From NCBI GenBank assembly GCA_945870085.1, contig CAMBQX010000081.1, forward strand, positions 1 to 7,854: a stretch of 7,854 nucleotides of DNA, in the 5' to 3' direction. Positions 6,632-7,854 of the stretch are shown here, piece after piece; the first letter of the stretch is position 1, and each line of letters opens with the position of its first letter. Below the pieces are notes generated by a model. That model had not been told where the DNA came from. It searched no databases and saw only the letters and a list, made by a program, of their open reading frames with translations. The position numbers and the translations under genes are program-made. The DNA is from Bifidobacterium breve. GTDB taxonomy: Bacteria; Actinomycetota; Actinomycetes; S36-B12.

Positions 6632-7578
6632 TCACACCTTTGCCCGGCTATTAGTGCTGCAAGATTGCTGCGCATGACATCAGGGTAGGACTCAATTGAC
6701 CCAGGCGCCAGCCCTTCTAGCGGATCCAAGACGGTCGCGGTCGTACCAGTTTCACTCGCCAAGGTTTCAGCCACCTTCGGGCTGACAAGTGTTTCGTAAT
6801 AAATGGTGGTGATGCCTTCTGTGGTCACGAGGTCGGCCACCTCAGCCAAGCGTGCCGGGCTGGGTTCGGCCTCTGGAGATAGACCCGAGATACCAACCTG
6901 GGTGAGACCGAAAGCTTTTGCGAGATAGGCGAAAGCGTCATGGCTGGCAACCAAAGTCCGAGATGCGCAGTTTGCGAGCCCGCTGGTGAACTCACCGCGC
7001 AGATCGGCCATTTCTGCCGCCAGTGTTTTGGTGTTCGCCGTAAAAGTGGGTGCCGCAGAAGTATTTATCCGGCCCAAGTGGTCACTAATCGAGTTTGCGA
7101 TTTTGGTGATGTTTGCCGGATCAAGCCAAATGTGCGGGTCTAGTTCGCCAGCTAGCTCAGCTGCATCCGGGTTCATGGTGAGGCGATCAATGCCCGCACT
7201 GACGTCAATGGCATGGTCTGCGGCCTGCTGCGCCACTGCTTCATCAACACTCGGTTGGAAACCTTTTAGGTAGAGCACCAAATCAGCATCGGCAATTTCG
7301 GTAATCTGGGCGGGGCTAAGTTCAAGGTCGTGGGGTTCGACGCCCGGAGAAGTCAAGTTGGTGACACTCACGTAGGTGCTTCCCACTGCTTCAGCCGCAT
7401 ACTGCAGTGGGTAGAAGGCGGCCACGATTTTGATCTGGTCTGTTGCGGTTGGCTCATTAGAGCTATCGCTGGTGCCGCAGGCCGATAGGGCTAGTGCTAG
7501 AGGTAGGGCTAGGGCTGCGAACACTGCGATTGCGAGCAACTGGCTTTTGTGGCGCTGGGATTTGATTGGCTCTCTCAT
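6628..7578 (-). CDS. znuA: Zinc-binding lipoprotein ZnuA (cluster A-I / TroA-like substrate-binding protein)
   Basis: ZnuA captures zinc outside the cell and delivers it to ZnuB. The 316-residue precursor has a basic start (KSQRHKSQ), a hydrophobic core at 14-31 and a lipobox LSAC with the lipidated Cys34, so the mature protein should be membrane-anchored. Likely metal ligands are His83 (VEPHDLE), His149 (DPHIWLDP), His213 (SHDAFAYL) and Asp285 (VLDPLEGL). The histidine-rich loop found between the first two ligands in many ZnuA proteins is absent; the region is short and holds acidic residues and only His122. Two mature cysteines, C204 and the near-terminal C315, could form a disulfide. ATG 7578 has no properly spaced ribosome-binding site: six G residues touch the ATG. 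A promoter placed right before it suggests a leaderless message. It is the first gene of the znuA-znuC-znuB-zur operon. Manganese is a less likely substrate given the Zur context. Confidence 0.94.
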   Translation of the reverse strand: MREPIKSQRHKSQLLAIAVFAALALPLALALSACGTSDSSNEPTATDQIKIVAAFYPLQYAAEAVGSTYVSVTNLTSPGVEPHDLELSPAQITEIADADLVLYLKGFQPSVDEAVAQQAADHAIDVSAGIDRLTMNPDAAELAGELDPHIWLDPANITKIANSISDHLGRINTSAAPTFTANTKTLAAEMADLRGEFTSGLANCASRTLVASHDAFAYLAKAFGLTQVGISGLSPEAEPSPARLAEVADLVTTEGITTIYYETLVSPKVAETLASETGTTATVLDPLEGLAPGSIESYPDVMRSNLAALIAGQRCE

Positions 7579-7584
7579 CCCCCC

Positions 7585-7613
7585 AACCTAGTGCTAATGA
7601 AAACGATTGTCAA
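7585..7613 (-). promoter_or_regulatory. Promoter of the znuACB-zur operon, predicted leaderless
   Basis: On the minus strand a perfect TTGACA -35 (7613-7608) is followed after 17 bp by TAGGTT (7590-7585), which fits the actinobacterial TANNNT -10. Six G residues (7584-7579) then separate the -10 from the ATG, placing the predicted +1 on the A of the znuA start codon at 7578. The spacing is ideal and no better ribosome-binding site exists. A second AT-rich element (TATAGA further upstream, near 7615-7620) is a weaker -10 candidate. Confidence 0.65.
7598..7612 (-). promoter_or_regulatory. Zur box (zinc-responsive operator)
   Basis: The minus strand reads TGACAATCGTTTTCA, a near-palindrome with TGA and TCA ends and AA/TT inner arms. 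It differs from the actinobacterial Zur-box consensus as I recall it (TGAAAATGATTTTCA) at 3 of 15 positions. It covers most of the -35 hexamer and part of the spacer, where a bound repressor would block RNA polymerase. The partner repressor, zur, is the last gene of the operon downstream. Confidence 0.8.
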
Positions 7614-7627
7614 TATCTATAAGCCGG

Positions 7628-7854
7628 TTAAATCCGCCCTAAGAACTTGTAAATCGCGATCCCTACGATGGCAATTACGACAAGCAGGCGCAGCAGCCGC
7701 GACGCGAAACCGAGCACGGGCCAGGAGAGCACGAGTAGCCAACCGAGGAAGAACGCGACCAAGAGCAGCAAGATGCCGCCTAGCCAGGCGAGATCACCGG
7801 TTTGGATGAGCCCCAGAAACAGGGCAAGCGCGGTGAGTATTACTAACAGCCAGC
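7628..7854 (-). CDS. Unrecognised small membrane protein, C-terminal part (start beyond window)
   Basis: The minus-strand frame is open from the right edge of the window (first full codon at 7852) to a TAA at 7628-7630, giving 74 visible residues with no convincing internal start. It is highly hydrophobic, with about three likely membrane segments at visible residues 1-17, 23-46 and 55-69. The only polar breaks are IQTGDL (15-20), ASRLLR (50-55) and a short basic end, YKFLGRI. I do not recognise the family. It lies upstream of znuA on the same strand, 49 nt away, but the znu promoter sits in that gap, so it is probably a separate unit. Sustained hydrophobicity with clean helix spacing supports a real gene; the alternative is a chance open frame. 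Confidence 0.6.
   Translation of the reverse strand, partial: WLLVILTALALFLGLIQTGDLAWLGGILLLLVAFFLGWLLVLSWPVLGFASRLLRLLVVIAIVGIAIYKFLGRI

Noticed and set aside
7480..7515. Repeated CTAG/GGGCTAG-like units near the znuA 5' end
   Set aside because: They encode the Leu/Ala-rich core of the lipoprotein signal peptide, so this is codon-level low complexity and not a functional repeat.

Overview
The window looks like a conserved housekeeping stretch of an actinobacterial chromosome (Actinomycetota) with moderate GC content. The main evidence is gene order: ybeY, a CorC/CNNM-type membrane protein, a small cytidine-deaminase-like protein, era, recO and uppS, followed by the zinc-uptake genes and zur. 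From memory, this resembles the Mycobacterium Rv2361c-Rv2367c region and the Streptomyces uppS/zur/znu region. Base composition is more balanced than in high-GC Streptomyces or mycobacteria, so a lower-GC lineage such as some Microbacteriaceae or freshwater actinobacteria is possible. That placement is inference.

Left part, plus strand (1-4603): ybeY (rRNA maturation endonuclease, 5' end cut by the window), a CNNM/CBS/CorC_HlyC transporter-type protein, a deaminase-fold protein without zinc or catalytic residues, era (ribosome-assembly GTPase), recO (recombination mediator) and uppS (polyprenyl diphosphate synthase). Four of the five junctions are overlaps: ATGA at ybeY/corC and recO/uppS, 14 nt at corC/deaminase-like, and TGATG at deaminase-like/era. 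Only era/recO has a real gap, and recO has its own ribosome-binding site there. The set reads as one co-transcribed housekeeping operon that starts upstream of the window.

Middle (4604-4632): the plus-strand operon meets the minus-strand zinc operon convergently. A 9-bp perfect inverted repeat spans the short gap and may end transcription.

Right part, minus strand (7578 down to 4633): znuA, znuC, znuB and zur, in that order of transcription, each joined to the next by an exact ATGA overlap. ZnuA is a zinc-binding lipoprotein, ZnuC the ATPase, ZnuB the membrane permease and Zur the zinc-sensing repressor. Immediately upstream of znuA is a 15-bp near-palindrome that fits the actinobacterial Zur box. 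It lies over a consensus TTGACA -35 element, 17 bp from a TANNNT -10 element whose predicted start site is the A of the znuA ATG. The sequence therefore encodes its own zinc feedback loop: zinc-loaded Zur should block the promoter of an operon that includes zur itself, and the message may be leaderless.

Far right (7628-7854, minus strand): the C-terminal 74 residues of an unrecognised, very hydrophobic membrane protein whose start lies beyond the window.

I see no mobile element, CRISPR array, RNA gene or clearly novel system. The most interesting points are the catalytically dead deaminase-like protein and the compact Zur-box/leaderless-promoter arrangement.
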